From Dehalococcoidia bacterium (lineage in GTDB: Bacteria; Chloroflexota; Dehalococcoidia; Tepidiformales; Tepidiformaceae), in contig JAJDUR010000106.1 of assembly GCA_022826585.1 (NCBI GenBank), forward strand, positions 29,000-92,999: 64,000 bases of DNA, given 5' to 3'. Positions 25,631-33,242 of the stretch are shown here, piece after piece (the stretch's first letter is position 1; every line of letters begins with the position of its first letter). The position numbers and the translations under genes were made by a program. The notes under the pieces are model-generated. The model was not told the DNA's origin. It made no database searches and was given only the letters and a program-made list of their open reading frames with translations.

Positions 25631-26809
25631 ATGAAGTCGGTCATCGTTGGCCTGGCGCGAACCCCCATCGGACGCTTCGGCGGGGCGTTCAAGCCCCTCC
25701 CCGCGACGGCGCTCGGCGCGGCCGCCATTGGCGGCGCCCTGGAGGGCGCTTCCGTCGCGCCCGATGCCGTCGACGAGGTGATCTTCGGGCACGTCGTGCA
25801 GGCCGGCGCCGGCCAGATCACGGCGCGACAGGCCGCCAGCGGCGCCGGCATCCCCATGACCGTCCCTGCGACCACCGTCAACAAGGTCTGCCTCTCCGGC
25901 CTCACCGCCATCGCCATGGCCGACCGCTCGATCCGGCTCGACGAGTCCTCCGTCGTCGTCGCCGGAGGGATGGAGTCGATGACGAACGCGCCCTACCTGC
26001 TCCCCGATGCCCGCTGGGGCGGTCGCCTGGGCCACGGACCGCTCGTCGACGCCATGCAGCACGACGGCCTCTGGTGCGCCTTCGACGAGTGCTCCATGGG
26101 CGAATCCGCCGACCTCAAGAACGAGGCCTTGGGCATCTCCCGGGAGGAGCAGGACGAGTGGTCGGCGGCGAGCCACCAGCGCGCCGGCTCAGCCCGCGAC
26201 AGCGGCTACTTCGCCGCCGAAGTCGTCCCCGTCGATGTGCCCGCCCGGCGCGGCCAGACCGTGCGCGTCGAGCAGGACGAGGGCATCCGCGACGATGCCA
26301 CCGCCGAGTCCCTCGGACGGCTCCGGCCCGTCTTCACGCCGGAGGGTTCGACCACCGCCGGCAACGCCTCGCAGATCAGCGACGGCGGCGCGGCGGTCAT
26401 CGTCGCGAGCGAGTCCGCCGCCGCCGAGTTCGGCGCCGAGCCCCTCGCCGAGATCGTCGCCTACGGCCAGATCGCCGGCCCCGACGCGACCCTGCACGAG
26501 CGTCCCGCCCAGGCCATCGACGCCGCGCTCGAACGCGCCGACCTGAACGCGTCGGACCTCGATGTCATCGAGATCAACGAAGCCTTCGCCTCAGTCGCGC
26601 TCTGGTCGGCCCGGATGCTCGATCTCGACCCCGGCCACGTGAACCCGAACGGCGGAGCGGTGGCGCTGGGCCACCCGATCGGCGCCACCGGCGCCCGGCT
26701 GGTGGTGACGCTCGTGAACGAGCTCAGGCGGCGCGGTGGGGGCCTGGGGGCGGCCGCTCTCTGCGGCGGTGGCGGCCAGGGCGACGCGCTCATCGTGCGC
26801 GTCGGCTAG
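25631..26809 (+). CDS. Acetyl-CoA C-acetyltransferase (thiolase)
   Basis: 392 residues from ATG 25631, behind AGGAGA. Thiolase fold with [14 protein letters not shown] (nucleophile Cys near 88), [44 protein letters not shown] (His near 349) and [12 protein letters not shown] (second Cys near 380). It condenses or cleaves acyl-CoA with acetyl-CoA, in acetoacetyl-CoA formation or the last step of beta-oxidation. Degradative versus biosynthetic use cannot be told. It is not in an operon with the crotonase at 15 kb. Confidence 0.95.
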   Translation: MKSVIVGLARTPIGRFGGAFKPLPATALGAAAIGGALEGASVAPDAVDEVIFGHVVQAGAGQITARQAASGAGIPMTVPATTVNKVCLSGLTAIAMADRSIRLDESSVVVAGGMESMTNAPYLLPDARWGGRLGHGPLVDAMQHDGLWCAFDECSMGESADLKNEALGISREEQDEWSAASHQRAGSARDSGYFAAEVVPVDVPARRGQTVRVEQDEGIRDDATAESLGRLRPVFTPEGSTTAGNASQISDGGAAVIVASESAAAEFGAEPLAEIVAYGQIAGPDATLHERPAQAIDAALERADLNASDLDVIEINEAFASVALWSARMLDLDPGHVNPNGGAVALGHPIGATGARLVVTLVNELRRRGGGLGAAALCGGGGQGDALIVRVG

Positions 26810-26813
26810 CGGC

Positions 26814-27713
26814 TCACGCTCCCTGCTGCTCGGCGAGCGCCAGCAGCTCCCTCGCCAGCGAACGCCCGAGCCCCGGTCCCGCGTCCATCGGTCCTCCCAC
26901 CCGGGAGCGCACGATGACCCCCTCGGGAGCGACCAGCCCGTGCAGCTTCAGGGTCGTGCCGAAACTCTCCGCGTAGGCGGCCGCGGGGTAGCTGCACCCC
27001 GCCTCGAGCGCAGCCAGGAAGGCCCGCTCCGCCGACACCAGCCGCCGCAGATCCCCGTCGTCGATGGCGGTGAGCAGCCCCAGCGTGGCGGCGTCGTCGC
27101 GGCGGCATTCGACGGCGAGCGCCCCCTGCGCCGGTGCGGGCAGCATCTCCTCGAAACCGAACACGTGACTCGCGCGCCCCTCCAACCCCAGCCGCTCCAG
27201 CCCCGCGATGGCGAACAGCGCCCCGTCGTACTCGCCCGCGTCGACCTTCTCCAGCCGCGTCTCGACGTTCCCCCGGATGGGGCGCAGCTCGAGGTCGGGG
27301 CGTATCGCCAGCGTCTGCGCGGCGCGACGAGGGCTGCTCGTGCCCACGACCGCGCCCTCCGGCAACTCCGCCAGCGTGCCTCCGTCGCGCGCCACGAGCG
27401 CGTCGCGCGGGTCGGCCCGCTCCGGCACGGCGGCAATGACGAGCCCCTCCGGCCGCGCCGTCGGCAGATCCTTGTAGCTGTGGACCGCCACGTCCACCTC
27501 TCCCGCCAGCAGCGCCTCCTGGATCGCCGAGGTGAACCACCCCGCGCCCTCTCCCGAGGTCAGCGGGCTCGTGCGGTCCCGGTCGCCCGCCGTCGTGATC
27601 TCGACCACCTCGATGGCGACGTCCGGCGCCGTCCGGCGCAGGCGGGCGGCCACGAGCTCCGTTTGCTGGAGCGCGAGCCGGCTCGCGCGCGTCCCGATGC
27701 GGAGCGCCGTCAC
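26814..27713 (-). CDS. hemC: Hydroxymethylbilane synthase (porphobilinogen deaminase)
   Basis: 299 residues from GTG 27713, overlapping the hemL stop (GTGA). Polymerises four porphobilinogens to hydroxymethylbilane. Motifs: LRIGTRASRLALQQ, ITTAGDRD, AVHSYKDLPT (catalytic Asp region), GTSSPRRAAQ, RGNVETRL, PAPAQGALAVE and AALEAGCSYPAAAYAE, whose Cys carries the dipyrromethane cofactor. The usual context there is GGCQVPIG; GCSYPAAA is a variant with the Cys kept. The track start 27905 runs into hemL and is rejected. Third gene of a haem operon. Confidence 0.95.
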   Translation of the reverse strand: MTALRIGTRASRLALQQTELVAARLRRTAPDVAIEVVEITTAGDRDRTSPLTSGEGAGWFTSAIQEALLAGEVDVAVHSYKDLPTARPEGLVIAAVPERADPRDALVARDGGTLAELPEGAVVGTSSPRRAAQTLAIRPDLELRPIRGNVETRLEKVDAGEYDGALFAIAGLERLGLEGRASHVFGFEEMLPAPAQGALAVECRRDDAATLGLLTAIDDGDLRRLVSAERAFLAALEAGCSYPAAAYAESFGTTLKLHGLVAPEGVIVRSRVGGPMDAGPGLGRSLARELLALAEQQGA

Positions 27714-29008
27714 GATCCGCCGCTGCTCGCGACCGGCCCGGGACTCGCCTCGCGCAACGCCTCGGCGGCGGCCCGCACGGTCCGGTCGATGTCCGCCTCC
27801 GTGTGCGCCGCCGAAACGAACCACGCCTCGAACTGCGACGGGGCCAGCATCACGCCGCGGGTCAGCATCCCTTGGTGGAATCGCGCGAACGTGTCGCTGT
27901 CGCAACCCGACGCCTCCGCGTAGTCGCGCGGCGGCGTCGAGCGGAAGAAGAGCGACAGCAGCGATCCCCGCCGCACGACGCAGGCGTCTGCCTCGGCCCG
28001 CCGGATGCCTGTGCCCAGGCCGTTCTCGAGGTACTGCGCCAGCTCCTCGACGCGCGCGTAGGGTCGCCCGTCGCAGAGGACGTCGAGGGTAGCGGCGCCC
28101 GCGGCCATCACCAGCGGGTTCCCGCTGAGCGTGCCCGCCTGGTAGACGGGCCCCTCAGGCGCCAGCTGCGACATCAGCTCGGCCCGCCCCCCCAGCGCCC
28201 CCACCGGCAGCCCGCCGCCGATCACCTTCCCCAGGCAGACGAGGTCCGCCCCCGGGAGGAGCCCGCTGAGCCCGTACCGCAGCCGGAATCCCGTGATGAT
28301 CTCGTCGTTGATGAGCAGCGCTCCGTGCTGTTTCGGAACGGCCTGGAGCGCCTCCAGGAACGCCTCCCCTGGCGGCACGACGCCCATGTTCCCCGCCACC
28401 GGCTCGACGATGACCGCTGCCGTCTCGTCGCCGTGCTCGCGGAACCACTCCGAGAGCGCATCAGGGTCGTTGTAGGGAAGCACCCCCGTCCCCGCCGCGA
28501 TCGACTCCGGCACCCCCGCCGAGTCGCTCAGGCCCAGCGTCGCCACACCGCTCCCCGCCTTCACCAGCAGGCCGTCGCTGTGGCCGTGGTAGCACCCGTC
28601 GAACTTCACGACGATGTCGCGCCCCGTGGCCGCCCGCGCCAGCCGGATGGCCGTCATCGTCGCTTCCGTGCCTGAGTTGACGAAGCGCAGCCGCTCGAGC
28701 CCCGTCGCCTCCTGGATCCGCCTCCCCAGCTCCACCTCCCCCGGCGAGAGGGCTCCGAAGGCTGTGCCGCCTGCCGCCGCCTGCCCGACCGCCTTCACCA
28801 CCGCCGGATGCGCGTGCCCGAGGATGAGCGGCCCGTAGGCCGCGACATAATCGATGTACTCCCCGCCCTCGGCGTCGTGCAGCCGAGCGCCCGACGCCCT
28901 CACGATGGGCACCGGCTCATCGGGTACGGCGCGGAAGGAGCGCACAGGGCTGGAGACGCCGCCGGGGAAGAGCGCGCCCGCGCGCTCCCGCAGCTCGGCG
29001 TTATCCAT
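27710..29008 (-). CDS. hemL: Glutamate-1-semialdehyde 2,1-aminomutase
   Basis: 432 residues from ATG 29008, which overlaps the upstream gene by 8 bases. Converts glutamate-1-semialdehyde to 5-aminolevulinate in the C5 pathway. Motifs: FPGGVSSPVRSFRAV near the N-terminus, IDYVAAYGPLILGHAHP, RFVNSGTEATMTAIRLAR, KFDGCYHGHSD, LLINDEIITGFR and LGKVIGGGLPVGALGG with the PLP Lys. Stop overlaps hemC (GTGA). Presence of hemL implies the glutamyl-tRNA route; hemA is not in the window. Confidence 0.96.
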   Translation of the reverse strand: MDNAELRERAGALFPGGVSSPVRSFRAVPDEPVPIVRASGARLHDAEGGEYIDYVAAYGPLILGHAHPAVVKAVGQAAAGGTAFGALSPGEVELGRRIQEATGLERLRFVNSGTEATMTAIRLARAATGRDIVVKFDGCYHGHSDGLLVKAGSGVATLGLSDSAGVPESIAAGTGVLPYNDPDALSEWFREHGDETAAVIVEPVAGNMGVVPPGEAFLEALQAVPKQHGALLINDEIITGFRLRYGLSGLLPGADLVCLGKVIGGGLPVGALGGRAELMSQLAPEGPVYQAGTLSGNPLVMAAGAATLDVLCDGRPYARVEELAQYLENGLGTGIRRAEADACVVRRGSLLSLFFRSTPPRDYAEASGCDSDTFARFHQGMLTRGVMLAPSQFEAWFVSAAHTEADIDRTVRAAAEALREASPGPVASSGGS

Positions 29009-29666
29009 GGGCGACCTCCGCGGGCGTTCGCGCGAGGTACGCCTCGCGCACCTCGTTCCCAGGTGTCGAGAAGTCGGCGAACGGCACTGCCGGGTCCGGG
29101 CTGGCGGCCGACGGTGGGTCCTCCTGCCACAACGCTGCTTCCCGGCACAGCGCGACCATGACGCTGCACGGCTCTGGGCAGGGAATGTGGCCGTCCTCGT
29201 CCGTCCCGCCGGCCCACACCGGGGTCCGCACGCAACGTCCGCACAGGGCCTCCCGCGCGCGTTCCCGGCCTCCTTCGTCCAGTTGCCCCGCGACCCGGTA
29301 CCGGCCCCGCTGTCGCGCCACCACCTCGTCGAAGGCAACGATCCGAAGCGCCCCGCGCGCCGCCTGCTCCTGGTGAAGCAACGCCTGCGGGTAGATCGTT
29401 TCAATTGCCGCTTCGGCTAGGCTTTCAGGTAGCGAGATGCGCCAGTTCCCCGGCATCGTGCGCGCGCCGCTCAGCGGACGGTAACGCCTGTGCTCGTCGA
29501 AGCGGAGGTGCTCCCGAAGGGCCTCGATGGCGCCTTCCAGCTCGACCGGTGAAGCCCCTCGCGACGGCCCTGCCAGCTCAACGCGACCGCCCCGGAATGC
29601 CACCGTCACCTCGCCCAGCGCGAAGTCCCGCCCGGCCGCGATCGCTTCCCCTACCACGTCGCCCAC
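29001..29666 (-). CDS. Cys-rich protein of a haem operon (DR2241/Fer4_23-like, putative Fe-S)
   Basis: 221 residues from GTG 29666. First gene of a three-gene haem operon, overlapping hemL by 8 bases. No enzyme family is certain. The C-terminal third has CGRCVRTPVWAG (near residues 141-144) and IPCPEPCSVMVALC (near 162-174). This five-Cys pattern resembles the 4Fe-4S domain attached to DR2241/CbiX-like sirohydrochlorin chelatases, though no chelatase domain is seen here. The N-terminal 130 residues lack recognised motifs. Together with hemL and hemC, a role in tetrapyrrole or Fe insertion chemistry is plausible but inferred. Confidence 0.7.
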   Translation of the reverse strand: MGDVVGEAIAAGRDFALGEVTVAFRGGRVELAGPSRGASPVELEGAIEALREHLRFDEHRRYRPLSGARTMPGNWRISLPESLAEAAIETIYPQALLHQEQAARGALRIVAFDEVVARQRGRYRVAGQLDEGGRERAREALCGRCVRTPVWAGGTDEDGHIPCPEPCSVMVALCREAALWQEDPPSAASPDPAVPFADFSTPGNEVREAYLARTPAEVAHG

Positions 29667-29672
29667 GGAGGC

Positions 29673-29678
29673 ATTCTA
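29673..29678 (-). promoter_or_regulatory. -10 element (TAGAAT) of the haem operon
   Basis: Leftward TAGAAT, 6 bases, then GTG 29666. Leaderless arrangement driving the Cys-rich gene, hemL and hemC. Confidence 0.6.
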
Positions 29679-29734
29679 GCGGTCGAGGCGCGGCCCATAG
29701 ACGCGGGGCGGCGCGCCGTCACATACTGCCCGCG

Positions 29735-29748
29735 CCGGCGACAGCCGG
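29735..29748 (+). repeat. Small hairpin before the MBL-hydrolase ribosome site
   Basis: CCGGC-GACA-GCCGG, 5-bp perfect stem, immediately before GGGAGG. A CATACT hexamer at 29722-29727 is the likely -10, so the hairpin would sit at the transcript 5' end. Confidence 0.3.
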
Positions 29749-29762
29749 CAGGGAGGACGGAG

Positions 29763-30605
29763 ATGGGGCAGTTCCAGCGCCGGCAAGTCGGCAACGCCGA
29801 GATCATCGCGCTGCAGGACAGCTGGGCGGCGATGCCCCCGTCGATGTTCTATCCCGACGTTCCTGCCGACGCCTGGGCGGACTACGGCGAGTTCCTCGAC
29901 GGCGACGGCAACCTCACGCTCAACCTCGGCGCCTGGCTCGTGGTGAGCGAAGGCTCGACCGTCCTCGTCGATACCGGTCTCGGCGGGCGTCCCGCGCCCA
30001 TGCCCCTGAAAGAGGACCCCGCCCTCCCCTCCGTCATGGAGGAAGCGGGCGTGAATCCCGCGGATGTCGACACGGTTGTCTACACCCACCTCCACTTCGA
30101 CCACACCGGCTGGACCACCATCGACGAGAACGGCGCCGCCGTCCCCCTCTTCCCCAACGCCCGCCACGTCGTCCAGCAGACCGAGTGGGACTACTGGACG
30201 GCCAGCGACGAGCTTCGCGCCGCCGCCCAGTACGACAACGTCCTCGGGCCGATCGAGGCGGCGGGCCTCCTCGACCTGGTCGAGGGCGAGCACGCCGTCA
30301 CGAGTGAGCTGGTGACGGTCCCGACGCCCGGCCACACCCCCGGCCACGTCTCCTTCGTCCTCGCCAGCGGTGGCGAGCGCGCCTACCTCATCGGCGACGC
30401 CGCCCACCAGCCCGTGCAGGTGCGCGAGGACGGCTGGTGCGCCGGCGCCGACGTCGACAAGGTCGCCTCGGCGGCCAGCCGCAAGGCGCTCATGGCCCGC
30501 ATCGAGGAGGAGGGCGCCCTCATCGCCAGCGGCCACTTCCCCTTCCCCGGCCTCGGACGCGCCGTCGCCGGCGAGGACGGCCGCACCTACCAGGCCGTCG
30601 CCTGA
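29763..30605 (+). CDS. MBL-fold metallo-hydrolase
   Basis: 280 residues from ATG 29763 with GGGAGG upstream. Metallo-beta-lactamase fold: VLVDTGLGG, THLHFDHTGW (HxHxDH, metal ligands near residue 107-112), PTPGHTPGHVSF (His near 184), LIGDAAHQPVQ (Asp) and ASGHFPFPGLG (last His). The overall plan is closest to quorum-quenching lactonase or arylsulfatase-like branches (AHL lactonase type), but the substrate is not predictable. A VOC protein follows 4 bases later, probably co-transcribed. Confidence 0.9.
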   Translation: MGQFQRRQVGNAEIIALQDSWAAMPPSMFYPDVPADAWADYGEFLDGDGNLTLNLGAWLVVSEGSTVLVDTGLGGRPAPMPLKEDPALPSVMEEAGVNPADVDTVVYTHLHFDHTGWTTIDENGAAVPLFPNARHVVQQTEWDYWTASDELRAAAQYDNVLGPIEAAGLLDLVEGEHAVTSELVTVPTPGHTPGHVSFVLASGGERAYLIGDAAHQPVQVREDGWCAGADVDKVASAASRKALMARIEEEGALIASGHFPFPGLGRAVAGEDGRTYQAVA

Positions 30606-30609
30606 CACC

Positions 30610-30990
30610 ATGGCTGGCGATAGGGGCGCGGACATCGAGGGCGTGGCGGGCGTCATCATCTGGACGGACCGCTACCCCGAAATGCTCGCCTTCTACCGCG
30701 ACGTGCTCGGCCTGGCGCCCCGCAGCGAGCGGGCAACCTTCGCCAACTTCGAGTGGGGCGGCTTCCGCCTCAGCGTCGCCGCCCACGACGAGGTCCACGG
30801 TCCCGCCCGCGACCCCCTGCGCATCATGGTCCACTTCAACGTGTCCGATATCGAGGCCACGCACCGGCGGCTGGTGGAGCGGGGCGTCGAGTTCTCGCGT
30901 CCTCCCGAGCAGGAGCGCTGGGGCGGCTGGGTCGCGACCTTCGCCGACCCCGACGGCAACACCCTCCAGCTCCTGCAACTCCCGGACTAG
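30610..30990 (+). CDS. VOC (glyoxalase/bleomycin-resistance) family protein
   Basis: 126 residues from ATG 30610, four bases after the MBL gene. Two beta-alpha-beta-beta-beta units: GVIIWTDRYPEMLAFYRDVLGL and IMVHFNVSDIEATHRRLVERGVEFSRPP, ending FADPDGNTLQLLQL. The C-terminal Asp-Pro-Asp-Gly-Asn motif is typical of glyoxalase-like proteins; probable metal ligands are few. Could be an enzyme or a binding protein. Stop is 6 bases from the convergent SCO1664-family gene. Confidence 0.85.
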   Translation: MAGDRGADIEGVAGVIIWTDRYPEMLAFYRDVLGLAPRSERATFANFEWGGFRLSVAAHDEVHGPARDPLRIMVHFNVSDIEATHRRLVERGVEFSRPPEQERWGGWVATFADPDGNTLQLLQLPD

Positions 30991-30996
30991 CAGCCC

Positions 30997-31731
30997 TCAG
31001 ACCAGCGGCCAGGGGTAGCTCCGGTGCGGTCCCGGGGTGGGCATGGCTCGCGTCCGCAGGAGCCGGTCCGCCCGACCCAGCAGCGCTTCGACCTCGTCAC
31101 GGGAGAGGAGGTCTCTTAGCGCTTCGGTTTCCTCTTCGTCCCCCGCGACCGCCAGCGCTGCCTGCTCCACGTCCGAAAGCCACTCGTCCGAGATGGGCTG
31201 CTCCGCCCAGTCCCAGATCACCGTCCGCATCTTGTACTCGCGGTGGAAGCAGAGGCCGTGGTCGATGCCCCAGATCCGCCCTTGCTCGTCGAGCAGGCTG
31301 TGGCCCCCCTTGCGGTCGGCGTTGTTGGCCACGAAGTCGAACACCGCCATGCGCTGGAGCTGCGGCACGAGCGCCGGATCATCGCGCTGCTCGAAGAAGT
31401 GCGAGGCGCGGTCGTGCGGGACGTAGAGCTGCAGCGACCCCACCCCCTGCGGCCCCTCCCGCACCACCGTCGGCGGGATGAACGACCAGCCGAGCAGTTG
31501 CGCGAGCTGGTAGGCCGCCACCTCGCGCGCGTACAGGGTGCCCGTGGGGAAGTCCCACAGCGGCGTCTCGCCCGACTCTGGCTTGTAGACGGCCGCGATC
31601 TCCTGCCCGTCGCCCGCGCACAGCTTCGCCAGGTAGACGTAGTTGCTGGAGGACCACAGCAGCTTCACGTCCTCGAAGTCCGCCTCAAGCAGCAGCCGCT
31701 CGGCCCCGGCCATGTCCACCGTCCGGCTCAT
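30997..31731 (-). CDS. SCO1664 family protein (PI3/4-kinase-like)
   Basis: 244 residues from ATG 31731. Belongs to the SCO1664/TIGR03843 group, seen mostly in Actinobacteria and Chloroflexota. LLWSSSNYVYLAKL and AAVYKPESGETPLWDFPTGTLYAREVAAYQLAQLLGW form the N-terminal nucleotide-lobe region (Lys of VYKP). FVANNADRKGGHSLLDEQGRIWGIDHGLCFH provides the HRD/DFG-like pair (NNADRK...IDHG). This resembles phosphatidylinositol-kinase-like folds, so ATP-dependent phosphotransfer is likely; the substrate is unknown. TACGCT ends 7 bases before the ATG (leaderless). Confidence 0.85.
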   Translation of the reverse strand: MSRTVDMAGAERLLLEADFEDVKLLWSSSNYVYLAKLCAGDGQEIAAVYKPESGETPLWDFPTGTLYAREVAAYQLAQLLGWSFIPPTVVREGPQGVGSLQLYVPHDRASHFFEQRDDPALVPQLQRMAVFDFVANNADRKGGHSLLDEQGRIWGIDHGLCFHREYKMRTVIWDWAEQPISDEWLSDVEQAALAVAGDEEETEALRDLLSRDEVEALLGRADRLLRTRAMPTPGPHRSYPWPLV

Positions 31732-31738
31732 GGCGGGC

Positions 31739-31744
31739 AGCGTA
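31739..31744 (-). promoter_or_regulatory. -10 element (TACGCT) of the SCO1664-family gene
   Basis: Leftward TACGCT, 7 bases, ATG 31731. Leaderless. Confidence 0.5.
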
Positions 31745-31771
31745 GCAGAGCCCTCTGCCCGTGACGGTGGG

Positions 31772-32662
31772 CTAGACCGTGATCGTCCCCCGCAGGACTG
31801 TGACGGCTGTGCCCGCGATGCGGACCGTCGTGGGCGTGTCCCCCTCGCCCTCCACCTCCACCTCGACGTGTCCCGGCCGCCCCATGATGTGCCCCTGCTC
31901 CACCGTGTAGGACGCTTCCCGCACGAGGCCGTGCCGCCACAGGTAGGCGGCCATCCCGCCCGTGGCGCTCCCCGTCACGGGATCCTCCCAGACCCCCGAC
32001 GACGGCCCGAAGTGCCGCGAGTGCACCCGGTTCGCCGGGTCATGGGTCTCCAGCGCGAACACGTGGGTGCTGAAGTACCCCTCCGCCGTCTCCAGTTCGG
32101 CCAGCCGCGCCAGGTCGGGACTCACGCGCTCCAGCACGGCCAGCGACCGCACCGGGATCATCGCCTGCCGGGTCCCCGTGCTGACGACCTGGGGCGGCGC
32201 TCCCGCCAACAGGTCCGGCGTCTCGATGCCGAGCACGTCCGCGAATGCCTCGCGGTCGAGCTCCTGGTGGAACTCGGGTGTCGCCTGCGTCATGGCCACG
32301 CGCACGCACCCTTCCTCCCGGCGCGAGAGGTCGACCGGCAGCACGCCCACGTTCAGCTCCTGCGTGATCCGGCGCGGTTCTCCGCCCAGCTCGAAACGGC
32401 CCTCCTCCACGAGCGCGTGCATGGTGGCGATCGTCGGGTGCCCCGCGAGCGGGATCTCCTTCCTTGGCGTGAAGAAGCGCACGCGCACGTCCGCCGCCTG
32501 CGAGGGCGTGACGAATGCCGTCTCGCTCAGGTTCATCTCCCGCGCGACGGCCTGCATCTGCTCCGGCGCAAGCCCCTCGGCGTGCGTCACGACGCCGCAG
32601 GGATTCCCCGCGTAGCGCTTCGTGGTGAACGAATCGACGGTCGTGATCTCGTACTCGGGCAT
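31772..32662 (-). CDS. PhzF-family isomerase/epimerase
   Basis: 296 residues from ATG 32662. PhzF fold made of two diaminopimelate-epimerase-like halves. YEITTVDSFTTKRYAGNPCGVV, MNLSETAFV (catalytic Glu near 46), LAGHPTIATMHAL and EDPVTGSATGGMAAYL are family signatures. Although named for phenazine synthesis, most bacterial members have unknown substrates and no other phenazine gene is here. The track start 32686 lies beyond the promoter: TACGCT ends 6 bases before ATG 32662. Divergent from cinA, with only 22 bases between the two starts. Confidence 0.9.
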   Translation of the reverse strand: MPEYEITTVDSFTTKRYAGNPCGVVTHAEGLAPEQMQAVAREMNLSETAFVTPSQAADVRVRFFTPRKEIPLAGHPTIATMHALVEEGRFELGGEPRRITQELNVGVLPVDLSRREEGCVRVAMTQATPEFHQELDREAFADVLGIETPDLLAGAPPQVVSTGTRQAMIPVRSLAVLERVSPDLARLAELETAEGYFSTHVFALETHDPANRVHSRHFGPSSGVWEDPVTGSATGGMAAYLWRHGLVREASYTVEQGHIMGRPGHVEVEVEGEGDTPTTVRIAGTAVTVLRGTITV

Positions 32663-32668
32663 CGCGGC

Positions 32669-32678
32669 AGCGTAGCAT
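32669..32678. promoter_or_regulatory. Overlapping back-to-back -10 elements of phzF and cinA
   Basis: The leftward -10 TACGCT (32674 to 32669) and the rightward -10 TAGCAT (32673-32678) share two bases. Each is 6 bases from its start codon (32662 and 32685). Confidence 0.65.
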
Positions 32679-32684
32679 CGGAAC

Positions 32685-33179
32685 ATGTCCGTTCAAGAAA
32701 ACGATCCCCTCGCCGCGCGGGTCGGCGAGCTCCTCCTGGCGCGGGACGCGCGCGTGGCCGTCGCCGAGAGCACGGCCGGCGGCCTCATCTCGGCCCGGCT
32801 CATCAGCGTGTCCGGCGCCTCGAAGTGGTTCGACCGCGGCCTCGTCGCCTACACCATGCCCTCCAAGCCCGACACGCTCGGCGTCTCCATCGACTTCCTG
32901 CGCGAGCACGGCACCGTCAGCCCCGTCGCGGTCGCCGCCATCGCCGAGTCAGTGCTTGCGCGCAGCGCCGCCGACTACGTCGTCGCGGAGAGCGGCATGG
33001 CCGGCCCCATCAAGGGCCGCACGTCCAGGCCCATCGGCGGCGTCTCCTTCGCCGTCGCCGGGCCCGACGGCACGGTCAGCGAGGAAGTGCGCTTCGAGGG
33101 TTCGCGCGTCGAGATCATGGAGCAGATCGCCGAGCACGCCCTCGAGATGCTGGTCTCCGCCCTCGACTCTGGCGCCTAA
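32685..33179 (+). CDS. CinA-family nicotinamide-nucleotide amidase (PncC-like)
   Basis: 164 residues from ATG 32685. Single CinA C-terminal domain (PncC type), without the N-terminal MoCF/COG1058 domain. ARDARVAVAESTAGGLISARLISVSGASKWFDRGLVAYT holds the substrate-binding AESxTGG motif, here AESTAGG with Ser and Thr kept. AESGMAGPIKGRTSRPIGG is the second motif. PncC deamidates NMN to nicotinate mononucleotide in NAD salvage, which connects it to nadBC in this window. Leaderless: TAGCAT ends 6 bases before the ATG. Confidence 0.88.
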   Translation: MSVQENDPLAARVGELLLARDARVAVAESTAGGLISARLISVSGASKWFDRGLVAYTMPSKPDTLGVSIDFLREHGTVSPVAVAAIAESVLARSAADYVVAESGMAGPIKGRTSRPIGGVSFAVAGPDGTVSEEVRFEGSRVEIMEQIAEHALEMLVSALDSGA

Positions 33180-33242
33180 CTCGCCGTTGGGCGAAGGTGA
33201 AGCTTCCCAGGCTGCGCAGCCAGCGCGAGATTGGAGCCACCC

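Noticed and set aside
33180-33242. T-box or glycine riboswitch before glyS
   Set aside because: Only 63 bases and no conserved T-box or glycine-aptamer elements.
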